Notes under the pieces: model-generated
The model's database searches: none
The model's input: only the letters and a program-made list of their open reading frames with translations
Told to the model about the DNA's origin: nothing
Shown: positions 55,130 to 64,000 of the stretch, piece after piece
How positions within the stretch are numbered: position 1 is the first letter of the stretch
Layout of the letters: every line of letters begins with the position of its first letter
Assembly (NCBI GenBank): GCA_947652115.1
Contig: OX393566.1
Location: 13,515,749 to 13,579,748 of the forward strand
DNA length: 64,000 bases
Reading direction: 5' to 3'
Source of the DNA: Blastomussa wellsi
Taxonomy: Eukaryota; Cnidaria; Anthozoa; Scleractinia; Plerogyridae
Program-made: the position numbers and the translations under genes

Positions 55130-55612
55130 ATTAATTCCGATACTGGTAGAATCTTTTCGCAACCTCCATTAATTAATTTCATTCAAACGCGACAAAAACA
55201 TTAGTCTGAACTGTCAGACATCTTCCCGCCCTAAGACGTCTGACACTTAAGACTACAAAAAACATGGGTAACTTTTTAGTCGGAAGTGCATTCCAAACAA
55301 GTGATCACCCTGGAACTTGTAAATGCGCTCGTGCACGATGCAAAACATGCCCTTTCATTCACAACGTTGACAAAATATCGGGACCCAAGCGATCTATCAA
55401 GATCACTGATCATTTCACCTGTACCTCAGCCAATGTCATCTACTGCATAACTTACACTCTTTGCAAAAAGTTATACATCGGCGAAACAGGGAGACGACAA
55501 GGCGACCTATTCCGAGAACACCTTCGTGACGTAGAGAAAGACGACAAAAATGCATCTAAGCCGGTCGCGAGACACTTCAATCTCCCAAATTATTCTAAGC
55601 AACCCCTGCACA
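55130..55612 (+). mobile_element. Penelope-like element fragment with intact-looking GIY-YIG start, cut by a minisatellite
   Basis: The same family as 46390-47490. CKCARARCKTCPFIHNVDKI, then the GIY-YIG block YCITYTLCKKLYIGETGRR (about 55441-55498) and FREHLRDVEKDDKNAS follow in one frame without the deletions of the other copy. An insertion of about 50 bp (55203-55255) breaks the upstream linker. Coding ends at LPNYSKQ near 55604, where a 20-bp minisatellite takes over. Confidence 0.85.
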
Positions 55613-56112
55613 TTTTCCGAAACCCCCTACACATTTTGCACAGCCCCCTACACATTTTGTACATTTCCTGCACATTTTGTGCAACCAGCTACACATTTTG
55701 TCCAGTCACTGCAGAAAATGTGCAGGGGGCTGCACAGAATGTTTAGGGGGTTGCACAAAATGTTTAAGGGGTTGCACAAAATTTGCAGGGGTTGCACAAA
55801 ATGTGCAGGGGTTGCACAAAATGTGCAGGGGGTTGCACAAAATGTGTAGGGGGTTGCACAAAATGTGTAGGGGGTTGCACAAAATGTGTAGAAGGCTGCG
55901 CAAAATGTGCAGGGTTGCACAAAATGTGTTGGGGGTTGCACAAAAATGTGTAGGGGGTTGCACAAAATGTGTAGGGGGTTGCACAAAATGTGCAGGGGGT
56001 TGCACAAAATGTGTAGGGGGCTGCAGAAAATGTGTAGGGGGCTGCACAAAATGTGTAGGGGGTTGCACAAAATGTGTAAGGGGTTGCACAAAATGTGCTG
56101 GGGCTGTAGAAA
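55602..56112. repeat. 20-bp minisatellite that switches orientation
   Basis: From 55602 to about 55700 some five units read CCCCTACACATTTTGTGCAA-like. From about 55712 to 56112 some twenty units read as the reverse complement (TTGCACAAAATGTGTAGGGG). The turn lies at a unique spacer near 55701-55711. Both strands give long low-complexity open frames that should not be taken as genes. Confidence 0.92.
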
Positions 56113-56640
56113 ATGTACACTACATCAGTCGCCACGAGCTAAGTATAAGGATAATGTTTGAATTGGATTTATTAATTTGGAGGTGAAAGAGCCAGCAGTC
56201 AATGCTTGAAACATGTATCTTTGGTGCCGATATTGTCAAAGAGTTTTCACTCGTGTAAACAGTATAATCCGTAGAGATAATCAAAGCTTGTCTTCAAACA
56301 AAGTGTGAACACATTAACAGGGCCAAGAGAGCGTGTTGTAAAAATTACAGGGAACGTAACAGGAATTACCAAAGAAAATACTGTCAAGACAACAGGGAAC
56401 AGATCAAAGATTTCGTGGGCGACTGGGACAGAATGGCACGCAGGTCTAAGATCATGTCGACACGAGTCCGGAAGAGGATCACGGGATTTAGATGTGAACC
56501 GATCGAGAACCGAGATGTTACTGGTTGTTTACCATTTACACGGGGAAACCGGTTGGTCGACGGTTTGTGTAAATGGAAAGCAAACGTCCCCAATAGAAAT
56601 TTCCGTTTGGGAATGGCGTGTTCCATTCCCATACCCATTC

Positions 56641-56946
56641 CCATAGCCCTTTTCGTTTCTCTTAGCCGACAGGGCCTTGGCACGAAAATCGTAGGGTTCT
56701 GGGGACATACGATTTTCCAAAAAAATTCGATTTTTTTTATTGGCTGTTGAGAACAAAGAAATCGTTAACGGAAGTCAAAATGTTCTCCGGCCGCCTTGCT
56801 ACAACACACAACATGTAGAAACATCAATGCTATATACATGAAGTCCGGAAGTCCTAGAATCTCGGACTGGAAATCGTATGTCTCCAGAGCCCTTCGTTTT
56901 TCGCGCCAAGGCCCTGCCGGCTAAGAGAAACGAAAAGGGCTATGGG
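56641..56946. mobile_element. Fold-back element with 75-bp arms
   Basis: The left arm (CCATAGCCCTTTTCGTTTCT, then CTTAGCCGACAGGGCCTTGG) is inverted at 56864-56946 (CCAAGGCCCTGCCGGCTAAG, then AGAAACGAAAAGGGCTATGG). The loop is about 140 bp. Confidence 0.75.
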
Positions 56947-56950
56947 GACG

Positions 56951-58170
56951 TAGTCTCCTACACAGACGTTATTAGGAGATTGCGTTACACTTGTCCCCAC
57001 TAACGTCTGCTTAACCGAGGCCAACATTCCTTTCCGCCGCTTCGCCAATCAGATTTTACCTTAGCCATTCAGATTTTATCAACTAAAATCCCCACGACGC
57101 ATCTCCCGCCGCGAGACATGCCATGAGATGAAACCTGCCAGAGATTTCTCTGGTAAATTCATTTTAGATGAAAGCAAGTTCTGAATTTGCGAAGGGAAAC
57201 TTATTTACTCCTTAATTTATCAACTGGCTACGGTAAGTCGTTTGTTATCAAGGTTTGCCTTCAGTGTGTTCGACAGTCCGGCTCATTGATTTTCAGTTTT
57301 CATATTTTTCCCCACAGCTCCGCAAAAAGACGTACAATCCAGCAACAAATTACTGAAGTTCAGCCAAATGAAAAGCTAGCCTATATGGGTCAAAGTTTCC
57401 ACGTTTCAGACTCTAAACGATTGCGTAGCGATTTTGGTGTTCGGAACAATATTATTTCAAGTGTGTGCGCCGTCCATTAATCGTCGGTTGTTCAAACCCA
57501 ATTTTAAGCAAATGGAGGCCTCAAATCAAAGGGCCAATGAACTATCGAAAGGAGAAGTTGAACATATTTTCAAGCCAGCCTTTTAACCCAGCAGCACTGG
57601 ACGTTTTAAATCGTTCTGTGGCAAGTTTGTCGAATGAATGATTCAGCGCGGTGAAGTTGTATTCGCCTTGACTCGCTCTTTCCAATTTTACCGTTCGATT
57701 TGTTCGCTCGTAAATACCACGGATGTGGACCTCTGATGCTTTCTAAATTAATTCCGCTTTGCGTTTTCGAGTTGCAAAGTCTTTTGTAGCATTTTATAGC
57801 ATTGAAATAAATATTTCTGATCCACTGTTGTGTTCATGGGAGAGAGATCATCGTTCCCAAAATAGTAACCCTTCCAACTTATGACCGAATCAGACTCGCA
57901 CGCTTACCTCTTGTATTCACAATGAATAATATTTTATTTGGTGTTTCAACCATCGAAATACACCAGAGTATTGTATCCAACAGCGCCGGCATCCCGAAGA
58001 ACGGATTCGCGGGAAATTTTATAACGATCGTTTTGAATGCCTCCAGACAATGCTGATTGGTTAGTTTGTCTGGCGAGAGACAATGGGAAAGGAATGTTGG
58101 TCGCGGTTAAGCAGGCGTTAGTGGCGACAAGTGTAACGCAATTGCCTAATAACGCCTGCGTGAGAGGCTA
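56951..58170. mobile_element. MULE-like non-autonomous transposon, 1220 bp, long TIRs and 9-bp target duplication
   Basis: Terminal inverted repeats of about 85 bp: left 56951-57034 (TAGTCTCCTACACAGACGTT, with TTGCGTTACACTTGT and CTAACGTCTGCTTAACC further in), and right 58085-58170, the inverse with scattered changes. ATGGGGACG occurs on both sides (56942-56950 and 58171-58179), the 9-bp duplication typical of Mutator-like elements. The interior has only a short open frame and an AATAAATA near 57806. Confidence 0.7.
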
Positions 58171-58689
58171 ATGGGGACGAGAATGAGGGCGAGTTTGACA
58201 TATTGGCGTAGGGCCTGGAACTTGTGGCGAAGGGCAAATGGAAAGAAAAGAAAACGATGGTTGCCTCGTGAAGCTCTTGTTACGATGTCATTGATTGGTC
58301 AATAGAACAATTGTGTGCTTGAGCGGATGTGTTGAATGTCAATCAATAAAAAACATTGAATAAAATATCACGTTTTGCGCATGCCATTATTTATTTGAAT
58401 TGAATCAACTATTTGTAACAGCCAGGAGAAGAAACTCGTTCCCAGGGACCAAGGAATGTCTGTAGGCTTCAGTTCATGATCAATACATGAGTTGAGGCTG
58501 ACCAACAATTACGTATGGGAGTATTAGGCGCAGTTTCTCACACCAGACAACTATTTTATACCAGTTAATTACCATATGCTTGAATAGAATGCTTAATGAT
58601 TCTTTTAACATGTTCAAGAAAACAACGTGGCGACATGGGATAGGGGGTACCTCTCATTCATTAGCATATCAAAGCACGCACTAATTTGA

Positions 58690-59845
58690 ATAACTGTCAA
58701 CTTGATCAAGCGTTGTGTAAAAATGTTCAGATCACATTGACAGGCGTAATACGATTCGATAAGTAAGAAAAACTATTCCTTGCCTTTCTTAGGAATCAAC
58801 AAGAATAAACCATACGAATCTTTCCGATTCTCTCCGAAAACACTTCGTGGGGTGGGGGGTATTCCATTCATTCATGGCACAATGCGTGCGGAGGGACAAC
58901 AAAACAAGCGGCAACTTGATTTACGCTGCGTAAAAATGTTCAGATCACATTGACAGGCGTAATAGAGTCGTAATACTATTCGTTAAGTAAGAAAAACGAT
59001 TCCTTGCCTTTCTTAGGAATCAACAAGAATAAAAATCATACGAATGCTTCTGAAAACACTTCATGGGGTGGGAGATATTCCATTTATTAATAGGGACTTT
59101 ACGAAACCACGACGGCGACGCCAACGACAACGTCCACAAAAAATGCATTTAAATTTTGCGTAAATCTCGCAACTATCAGAATTTGTTTAGTGTGATTATC
59201 AGTATCAGCGCTAATTTCTACTTGGATTTTGCAGCGCTTATTTAATTCAAACGAGAAACATGAAAAACTCGCCGTTGCGGTTCACGTTCTCCACACCACG
59301 AAGAATTTATTCATTCCACGTCGTTGTTTTGCAGAGGACGACTAAGAAATGAACAAAGATGGACAACGCACGTGCAGGACTATTGTTCTGCTCATTAAAT
59401 CTTTTGTTTGGCGACGTTCTCGTTGACGTCGTCGTCCTGGTTTCGTAAAGTTCCAAATGCGTACGCCCACACGGACAACAAAACAAGCGACAACTTGATA
59501 AAGCGCTGCGTAAAAATGTTCAGATCACATTGACAGGCGTAATACGATTCGAGAATTAGAAAAAATCGAATCCTTGACTTTCCTGGGAATCAACAAGAAT
59601 AAACCATACAAATACTTCTGAAAACACTTATTCCATTCCATAAGGACAACCTAACAAGCGGCAACTTGATTAAGCGTTGTGTAAAAATGTTCAGATCACA
59701 TTGACAGGCGTAATACGATTCGATAAGTAAGAAAAACGATTCCTTGCCTTTCTTAGGAATCAACAAGAATAAACCATACGAATCTTTCCGATTCTCTCCG
59801 AAAACACTTCGTGGGGTGGGTGGTATTCCATTCATTAATGCATCA
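58690..59845. repeat. About 200-bp direct repeat, four copies, interrupted by a MITE
   Basis: The shared core AAAATGTTCAGATCACATTG occurs near 58721, 58933, 59513 and 59684. Each is followed by ACAGGCGTAATACGATTCG, CCTTGCCTTTCTTAGGAATC and usually CACTTCGTGGGGTGGG. Copies 2 and 3 are pushed apart by the MITE 59093-59454. Confidence 0.8.
59093..59454. mobile_element. 362-bp MITE with GGGACTTTACGAAACC terminal inverted repeats
   Basis: The left end GGGACTTTACGAAACCACGA and the right end (TCCTGGTTTCGTAAAGTTCC) are inverse copies. Similarity runs about 42 bp inward through GACGNCGACG-type words. It is non-coding. Confidence 0.75.
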
Positions 59846-59934
59846 AAGCGTACGGTATTCTGATTAATTGTATGGGGAAGGGATGGTAGGTATTTCATTC
59901 ATTAACGTATCAAAGCGCGCGGTATTTTGAATAT

Positions 59935-60108
59935 TGAACGAAATCCAGGATCCCTTAGTGCCAGGAAAGGCGCAGCAAACGGAGGTGACCAAACTAGGAG
60001 GAATTTCTTCTCGTGCCCTTACGGATACCTGCACCCAGATCCCGTGGCAGAGGAAATAGAACGACAACTATGGGACAGACAGGTTGATGTCAATGTCGAA
60101 CTCTAATG
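59935..60108 (+). other. Possible terminal exon or coding fragment of unknown origin
   Basis: The frame after the acceptor-like CCCTTAG/TGCC (about 59960) reads ARKGAANGGDQTRRNFFSC, PYGYLHPDPVAEEIERQL and WDRQVDVNVEL, then TAA. The composition is protein-like, and codon use resembles coding rather than the flanking repeats. No partner exon was found nearby, so it may be a retrocopied or captured fragment. Confidence 0.3.
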
Positions 60109-60450
60109 CAATTTGCAAATAGTTCCCTCACAAGACTCACGTCCATGCACTATGCCCAGTTTGACAAGACACACTCTCTACCTTGTATTCCCCCTCAATT
60201 CACACACACACACTCAACTTGCTTGTAACTTGTAATTTATTGGAGAAAATATACTTATACTGTATATGAATTTGCTTGGTTTTTATTTGCGTGACAAAAT
60301 GGCGGATTACCAGTAGTCCTGTTACGTGATTTTATTGTAACGCTTTTGCCCCTCTCTCATTCTATATGGAACATGGTTCTGTGACCCAAACCCAGGCTTC
60401 TGATTTGGCTAGTGCCTAAACCGGCGGTCTTTACTTCTCTCATGGTTTCA
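60109..60450. other. Intergenic stretch, nothing recognised
   Basis: Contains a short ACACAC run near 60202 and an AATTTATTGGAGAAAATATA stretch. No gene was recognised. Confidence 0.4.
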
Positions 60451-60454
60451 TTCA

Positions 60455-60655
60455 AGTGATTTATTCCGTTGTTTTCACGTTACCAGGTACCAGCCAATAG
60501 CGAAACTCCATCTTTCTGTATATAAACCACACACGACCCACAATTCCTTGATTCGCTCCGATGAAGGGCTAACGCTCGAAACGTCAGCTCTCTAATCTCT
60601 TTACGGTGGCCAATTGACATTATCAACCCAGTTGATAAAACCAAATTACACTAGT
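60455..60655 (+). mobile_element. Penelope-like element 3' tail fragment with hammerhead-like motif
   Basis: Matches the tail at 47236-47440 almost base for base (GTTTTCACGTTACCAGGTAC, TCTGTATATAAA, then the motif at about 60549-60596, then GGTGGCCAATTGACATTATC). No coding sequence precedes it, so this is a solo tail. Confidence 0.75.
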
Positions 60656-60659
60656 CTTA

Positions 60660-61220
60660 ACAGGCCTGGTTACTAAGACCAGGTTCCCAAGACATAAGAC
60701 ACGGAGGTCACAGAAACAAATGAATGGCACTTATTTTGTGAAGTTAAAGATTTTCTTTAATTTATGACTATTAGATATATTTCAATTCTACTACAACTTG
60801 AAATCAGTTTTCACCTGTTCCTGTAGTTCCTTAGTAATCAGAAATTTGCTTGTCACACGGACCAAGTCATGTTAAAGATTTACATGTCCGAACTAAATTT
60901 CTACTTGTCCTGGACAATTGGACATGGGTTTTGGCGCACCCTGCGCATTGATGGAGTCAGCAGTCCCGACAGATAAAAATACATGGTATGTCGATGTGCG
61001 TGAATGTTCCACCACAATAAACTTTTAACCCTATACACATTCTGGTAGCTTTTCTGCGGGCCGAAATGAAAATCTACAAGCGTATGTAATGCTTGTATTT
61101 CAGCTTATATTGTTTCTGATTGTCAGTGCAAAAGTGCTCGGTTGGGAATTCTGAAATAGCTTTAAGACAAAAAATATAACAAGCCGTACAAGTCTCCAAT
61201 GTGGAGCATACTTTGCTAAT
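60660..61220. other. Region 3' of the HINT3-like gene
   Basis: This probably includes the 3' UTR of the minus-strand HINT3-like gene; no clear minus-strand AATAAA is seen. A GTCCGAACTAAATTTCTACT/TGTCCTGGACAATTGGACA stretch near 60886-60928 looks like a transposon scrap. Confidence 0.35.
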
Positions 61221-61222
61221 TA

Positions 61223-61681
61223 TCATAAAGAATTCGATAGATTTTTCTTCAACCGTTCCAACAACCACTCGTGAGAAACAAACCAGAAGCTATTAGGGTT
61301 GAAGATCTGCCGGGCAAAAAAACCCATCTGTGTACGCGGTGATATAACATGAAGATGAAGGTGTTGTACTGAGTTAAATGGCGGCCAGTGATAGCCATAT
61401 AATACATCCTCAGGGTCAGCTTCGGTCCGATCACCAATAACACTCTTTCCGACCTCTTGCAAACGCTCAACCAGTTGGATGTGTTCCTCAGTCAGGGACT
61501 TTGGATTGCCGTAATGTGCCTTGGGAATAACTAAATAATGGTGTTGTGAGGCTGGTCGACGATCTGAAAACACCGCAATAATTTCATCTTCATAAACTAA
61601 AGGAGTTTCTTGTTCTTTGGCTGCAATTTTACAGAAAATACAACCCGTTTTTTTCCCCAAATTGCCCTTGGCCGCCGCCAT
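61223..61681 (-). CDS. HINT3: HINT3-like adenosine 5'-monophosphoramidase (HIT family)
   Basis: 152 residues from ATG at 61681 to the stop at 61223, in one uninterrupted frame. HIT-domain features in order: GCIFCKIAAKEQETPLVYED (residues 13-32), the substrate-pocket stretch SQHHYLVIPKAHYGN (45-59), and the histidine triad QHLHLHV (106-112) with its catalytic central His. The C-terminal helix FWFVSHEWLLERLK is typical of the HINT3 branch. The enzyme hydrolyses AMP-lysine and other nucleoside phosphoramidates. It is shorter than vertebrate HINT3 (about 182 aa), mainly at the N-terminus. It has no introns, so a retrogene is possible, but its shared promoter with the CDV3-like gene argues for a native locus. 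Confidence 0.92.
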   Translation of the reverse strand: MAAAKGNLGKKTGCIFCKIAAKEQETPLVYEDEIIAVFSDRRPASQHHYLVIPKAHYGNPKSLTEEHIQLVERLQEVGKSVIGDRTEADPEDVLYGYHWPPFNSVQHLHLHVISPRTQMGFFARQIFNPNSFWFVSHEWLLERLKKNLSNSL

Positions 61682-61847
61682 GTTTCAAACAACCGCGAGA
61701 GAATGGGAATGAGATTCTCCGAGCACATGCGTCACCTAGTGCAACACAAAGTTCGAAGAAAAATCAAAAGAATTATTAGTTTCTGGAATTTCGGTTGCTG
61801 TTTCCTTTTCCCGGCGTTTGGCCTGGGTCCTTTTCGCGTGGAAAGGT
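61682..61847. promoter_or_regulatory. Bidirectional promoter between HINT3-like and CDV3-like genes
   Basis: Only 166 bp separate the two divergent start codons, so both 5' UTRs and the promoter lie here. A TGCGTCAC (CRE-like) word is at about 61727-61734. No TATA box is evident. Confidence 0.6.
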
Positions 61848-62039
61848 ATGTCTGACAATGACAAGTCCTTAGAGGATTTCTTTGCGAAAAAGGCAAAAGG
61901 TAAGAAGGTTAAAGGGAAAAGCAAATTCACAACTAGTGATGCTATTACCAAGCAAGTTGGTAGCACTCAAAAGGAGTCTGATAGTCGAGACCAGCCAACT
62001 AAAAAGAGCTCAGGAGTCACACCTATGCCATCCAAACCG
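61848..62039 (+). CDS. CDV3: CDV3-like protein, first exon (rest outside window)
   Basis: ATG at 61848 opens MSDNDKSLEDFFAKKAKGKK, the conserved CDV3 start (acidic LEDFFAKK followed by a lysine-rich run), then a Ser/Thr/Lys-rich disordered region to SSGVTPMPSKP. The exon ends at a GTAGGA donor (62040), phase 0, after 64 codons. An in-frame ATG 10 codons upstream is less likely because the conserved start is at MSDND. The family's C-terminal block was not found in the remaining 2 kb, so later exons lie beyond the window. CDV3 is a small cytosolic protein of poorly known function. Confidence 0.8.
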
Positions 62040-64000
62040 GTAGGAATAAAAAACATTTTAATGTTTTATCAAATAAATTATCGTCAGCCCGTCATCATGA
62101 TTTTAGGCTTACTTTTAGCCCACTGTTGGTGTCACGTGCGCGAATAGAATTTTTCAATGGCGGACCGAGCTGGTAGAGCTCATATCGTGAAGCCAGTCCT
62201 TAAGTGTATTGCTAACTCAGTTATTTTGCAGTGACATCGTCGAAATATTTATATGTAGCAGTTCAATTTCACCCTTGGTACAATCTGGTATTTTCCTTTG
62301 TTTTATATTCATTAATTAAATTATCATGCATGCATCAGAGCAGAGAATGCTAACCAAAGAATGTTTGCTTCAAGATACCTCATCCAACCTTTATACAAAG
62401 TAAAAAGAAAAACAGCACCCAAAATCCATCCACAAAAATTCTTCAATATTTTCAACAACAAAAAGTGTGGTTTTCTTGACTCAATTTGTTGAAGGGTAAG
62501 CAATTTTATTTCTTATGTGCATGAAACTTGCGTGATGCTTGCGTGACGTGAAAACCACCAATTCTACCATGTCACCATCCATTCCCCCCCCCCCCCCGGA
62601 CATTTGTCGTTTTTTCTTATTTTGCGGTCTATTTCCCACCTTGGGCACACAGAAAAAGACAACTCCCATCCCTGGGACTCCTCCTCAACCACAAGTGCGT
62701 CATTTTGTGTACACAAAATCGAGATAAAGATACTGATTTCTGTAAAAAATAGCAAAAGACATTTTTTTTGAAGACATATACTTCTCTGAAAGCGACTGCA
62801 AAGGCCCTTGCTTCTCACGACTTAGCCACTTGTTATTGCGATGTCGTCTTTAATAAAGTTATAAGGGCCGACTTGCATTTGAAATAACTCTACAACTGAT
62901 AATCATGATCGATGACCAGCTATCATAGGTGAGAAATACTCTAAGCACTTTGATGGGATCAGAAGACCATTAATCCCTTGGGGCTTTAATCCATTATCTT
63001 TCAGAGATCCAATCCACAAACCTCCAAATAATAGTTTGCTAAGAGCGAAAATACCAAAGGAGTGATACTGAACTAAAAAGGAACAATAGGGCTTCTGATA
63101 ATTCGCGGGGAAAAAAGTCAAATTTCACAGGATTTGCAGAGACAAATCCATGGAGAAAACGGCCTATTTCGTGGGAATTTCGCGAGAAAGCAAAGAAGGA
63201 AGTTTCCAGAGAAAAAATATTGGAAGGATGTCACATTCAGGGCAAGAAAGAAAACACAAAAGTTCAACCAACAATTCTAAAGGCAACTGTACTTGTTTCG
63301 AGCGACAAGAAAAAACATAAGCTTTACTGAAACGGTTAACCTCCTTTTTCAGCTGCAATTTAAAGATGAAAACAGCAATGCAATAAATTTCTTTTCTGTC
63401 CTCATACTCTTGTGTTGCTTTGCAGTTTACAATGTAAGGATTGTTCGCATCGATTGAACGTTCAAATCCGTTTGTGAAGTCAAAACATTCTTGTCGTCCA
63501 TTTGCCTGCATTACTAGAGACAGCAGTTTCCTTTCACATGCCGTATAGTGGCAATGAAAAGTCTTCTTGTGGCCAGTGTCCAGTTTTTCGCAACATTAAG
63601 CTAAGAACGCCTGGTAGTTTTGGTACGTTGTTTTCTCGTGGCATTGACGTAATTTCAAGATAAATTTGCAAGTTTACGGTAAGTAAATAGTCCCAATAGC
63701 CAAGAAAAGTTTCAAATATGTTGTACTGACATATATTTGGTAGGATTTCTAGCGAATTTTGCGGTATTTTGCACATTTTTTGTCAATTGTGCGGGATTTC
63801 ATGGATATACCTCAATTTTGCGGCTACGCAACTGGGCGGAATTTCAGAAGCCTGGAACAAGGATGGCTGAGGATGGAGAAGATTGAAACTGATTGAAAAT
63901 GGCAATTTTGAACAATTTAGGGTACATTTTTCAAAGTGCATGACCAACGATGACGTAGCTCCTTTAAATAAACATGTTTTTGCTAGTGCGGATAGACCCT
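62040..64000. other. CDV3-like intron / flank, repeat-rich, no exon recognised
   Basis: It contains a poly-C run at 62585-62598. From about 63090 to 63850 there are many words of the type AATTTCGCGAG, GAATTTTGCGG and GCGGAATTTC in both orientations, which suggests an old non-autonomous transposon. Minus open frames at 63511-63164 and 63776-63534 look like parts of it rather than genes. Confidence 0.4.

Larger units (their letters stand above)
56519..58240 (-). mobile_element. Interrupted second copy of the GTTGTTTACC MITE family
   Basis: 56519-56640 and 58180-58240 align in inverse orientation to neighbouring parts of 24049-24382: GGTTGTTTACCATTTACACG, then GGAATGGCGTGTTCCATT; after the interruption GAGTTTGACATATTGGCGTA, GGGCCTGGAACTTGTGGCGA. 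The interruption consists of the fold-back element 56641-56946 and the MULE-like element 56951-58170. Confidence 0.65.

Noticed and set aside
55550..56186. Cysteine-rich repeat proteins (CRGLHKMCRG and LCNPLHIL types) on both strands
   Set aside because: These are translations of the 20-bp minisatellite in all frames; 20 is not a multiple of 3 and there are no stops in the unit.

Overview
The window looks like nuclear DNA of an animal, most likely an anthozoan cnidarian (stony coral or sea anemone). This is an inference. It rests on intron-rich animal genes (LRRC45-like, CDV3-like, HINT3-like, an L-galactose-dehydrogenase-type aldo/keto reductase) and on a dense repeat load: Penelope-like elements with GIY-YIG ends, DIRS-type tyrosine-recombinase retroelements, Tx1/L1- and CR1-like LINEs, SINEs and many short inverted-repeat elements. 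There is no bacterial organisation, and a 200-base N gap (41301-41500) marks a scaffold.

Host genes. (1) An aldo/keto reductase runs on the + strand from before the window to 27921; six 3' exons (3648-27921) can be placed codon by codon. (2) An unrecognised three-exon gene on the - strand (36495-32960, 238 aa) is head-to-head with (3) a complete LRRC45 gene (+, 36882-44100, 662 aa). The shared 386-bp promoter carries an RFX X-box-like site. (4) HINT3-like (-, 61681-61223, single exon) and (5) CDV3-like (+, first exon 61848-62039) form a second tight divergent pair.

Repeats. Positions 1-2122 hold a broken Ty3/gypsy element split by a tRNA-derived SINE. Positions 3893-18832 hold about 515 copies of a 29-bp satellite lying entirely inside one intron of the reductase gene. 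The satellite unit is tiled end to end by three abutting palindromes and is organised in roughly 3-kb higher-order blocks with an ABAB pattern. The next intron holds a CR1-like LINE split by a Tx1-like LINE, which is itself split by a 160-bp MITE. LRRC45 intron 1 holds an antisense DIRS element with open RT and recombinase frames.

Positions 48489-54605 hold the most unusual object. A short leader exon ends in a phase-0 splice donor. Three downstream reading frames, Gag with a zinc knuckle, RT-RNase H, and a zinc-ribbon tyrosine recombinase, each begin at a good 3' splice site in the same phase and each end in their own stop. This suggests a retroelement that makes all its proteins by alternative splicing from one leader. 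Its leader intron carries an 88-bp VNTR.

Downstream (55130-60660) are Penelope fragments, a 20-bp minisatellite that switches strand, a nested MITE / fold-back / MULE-like stack, and a four-copy repeat interrupted by a MITE. Conserved Penelope tails at four places carry a hammerhead-ribozyme-like core or its flank.
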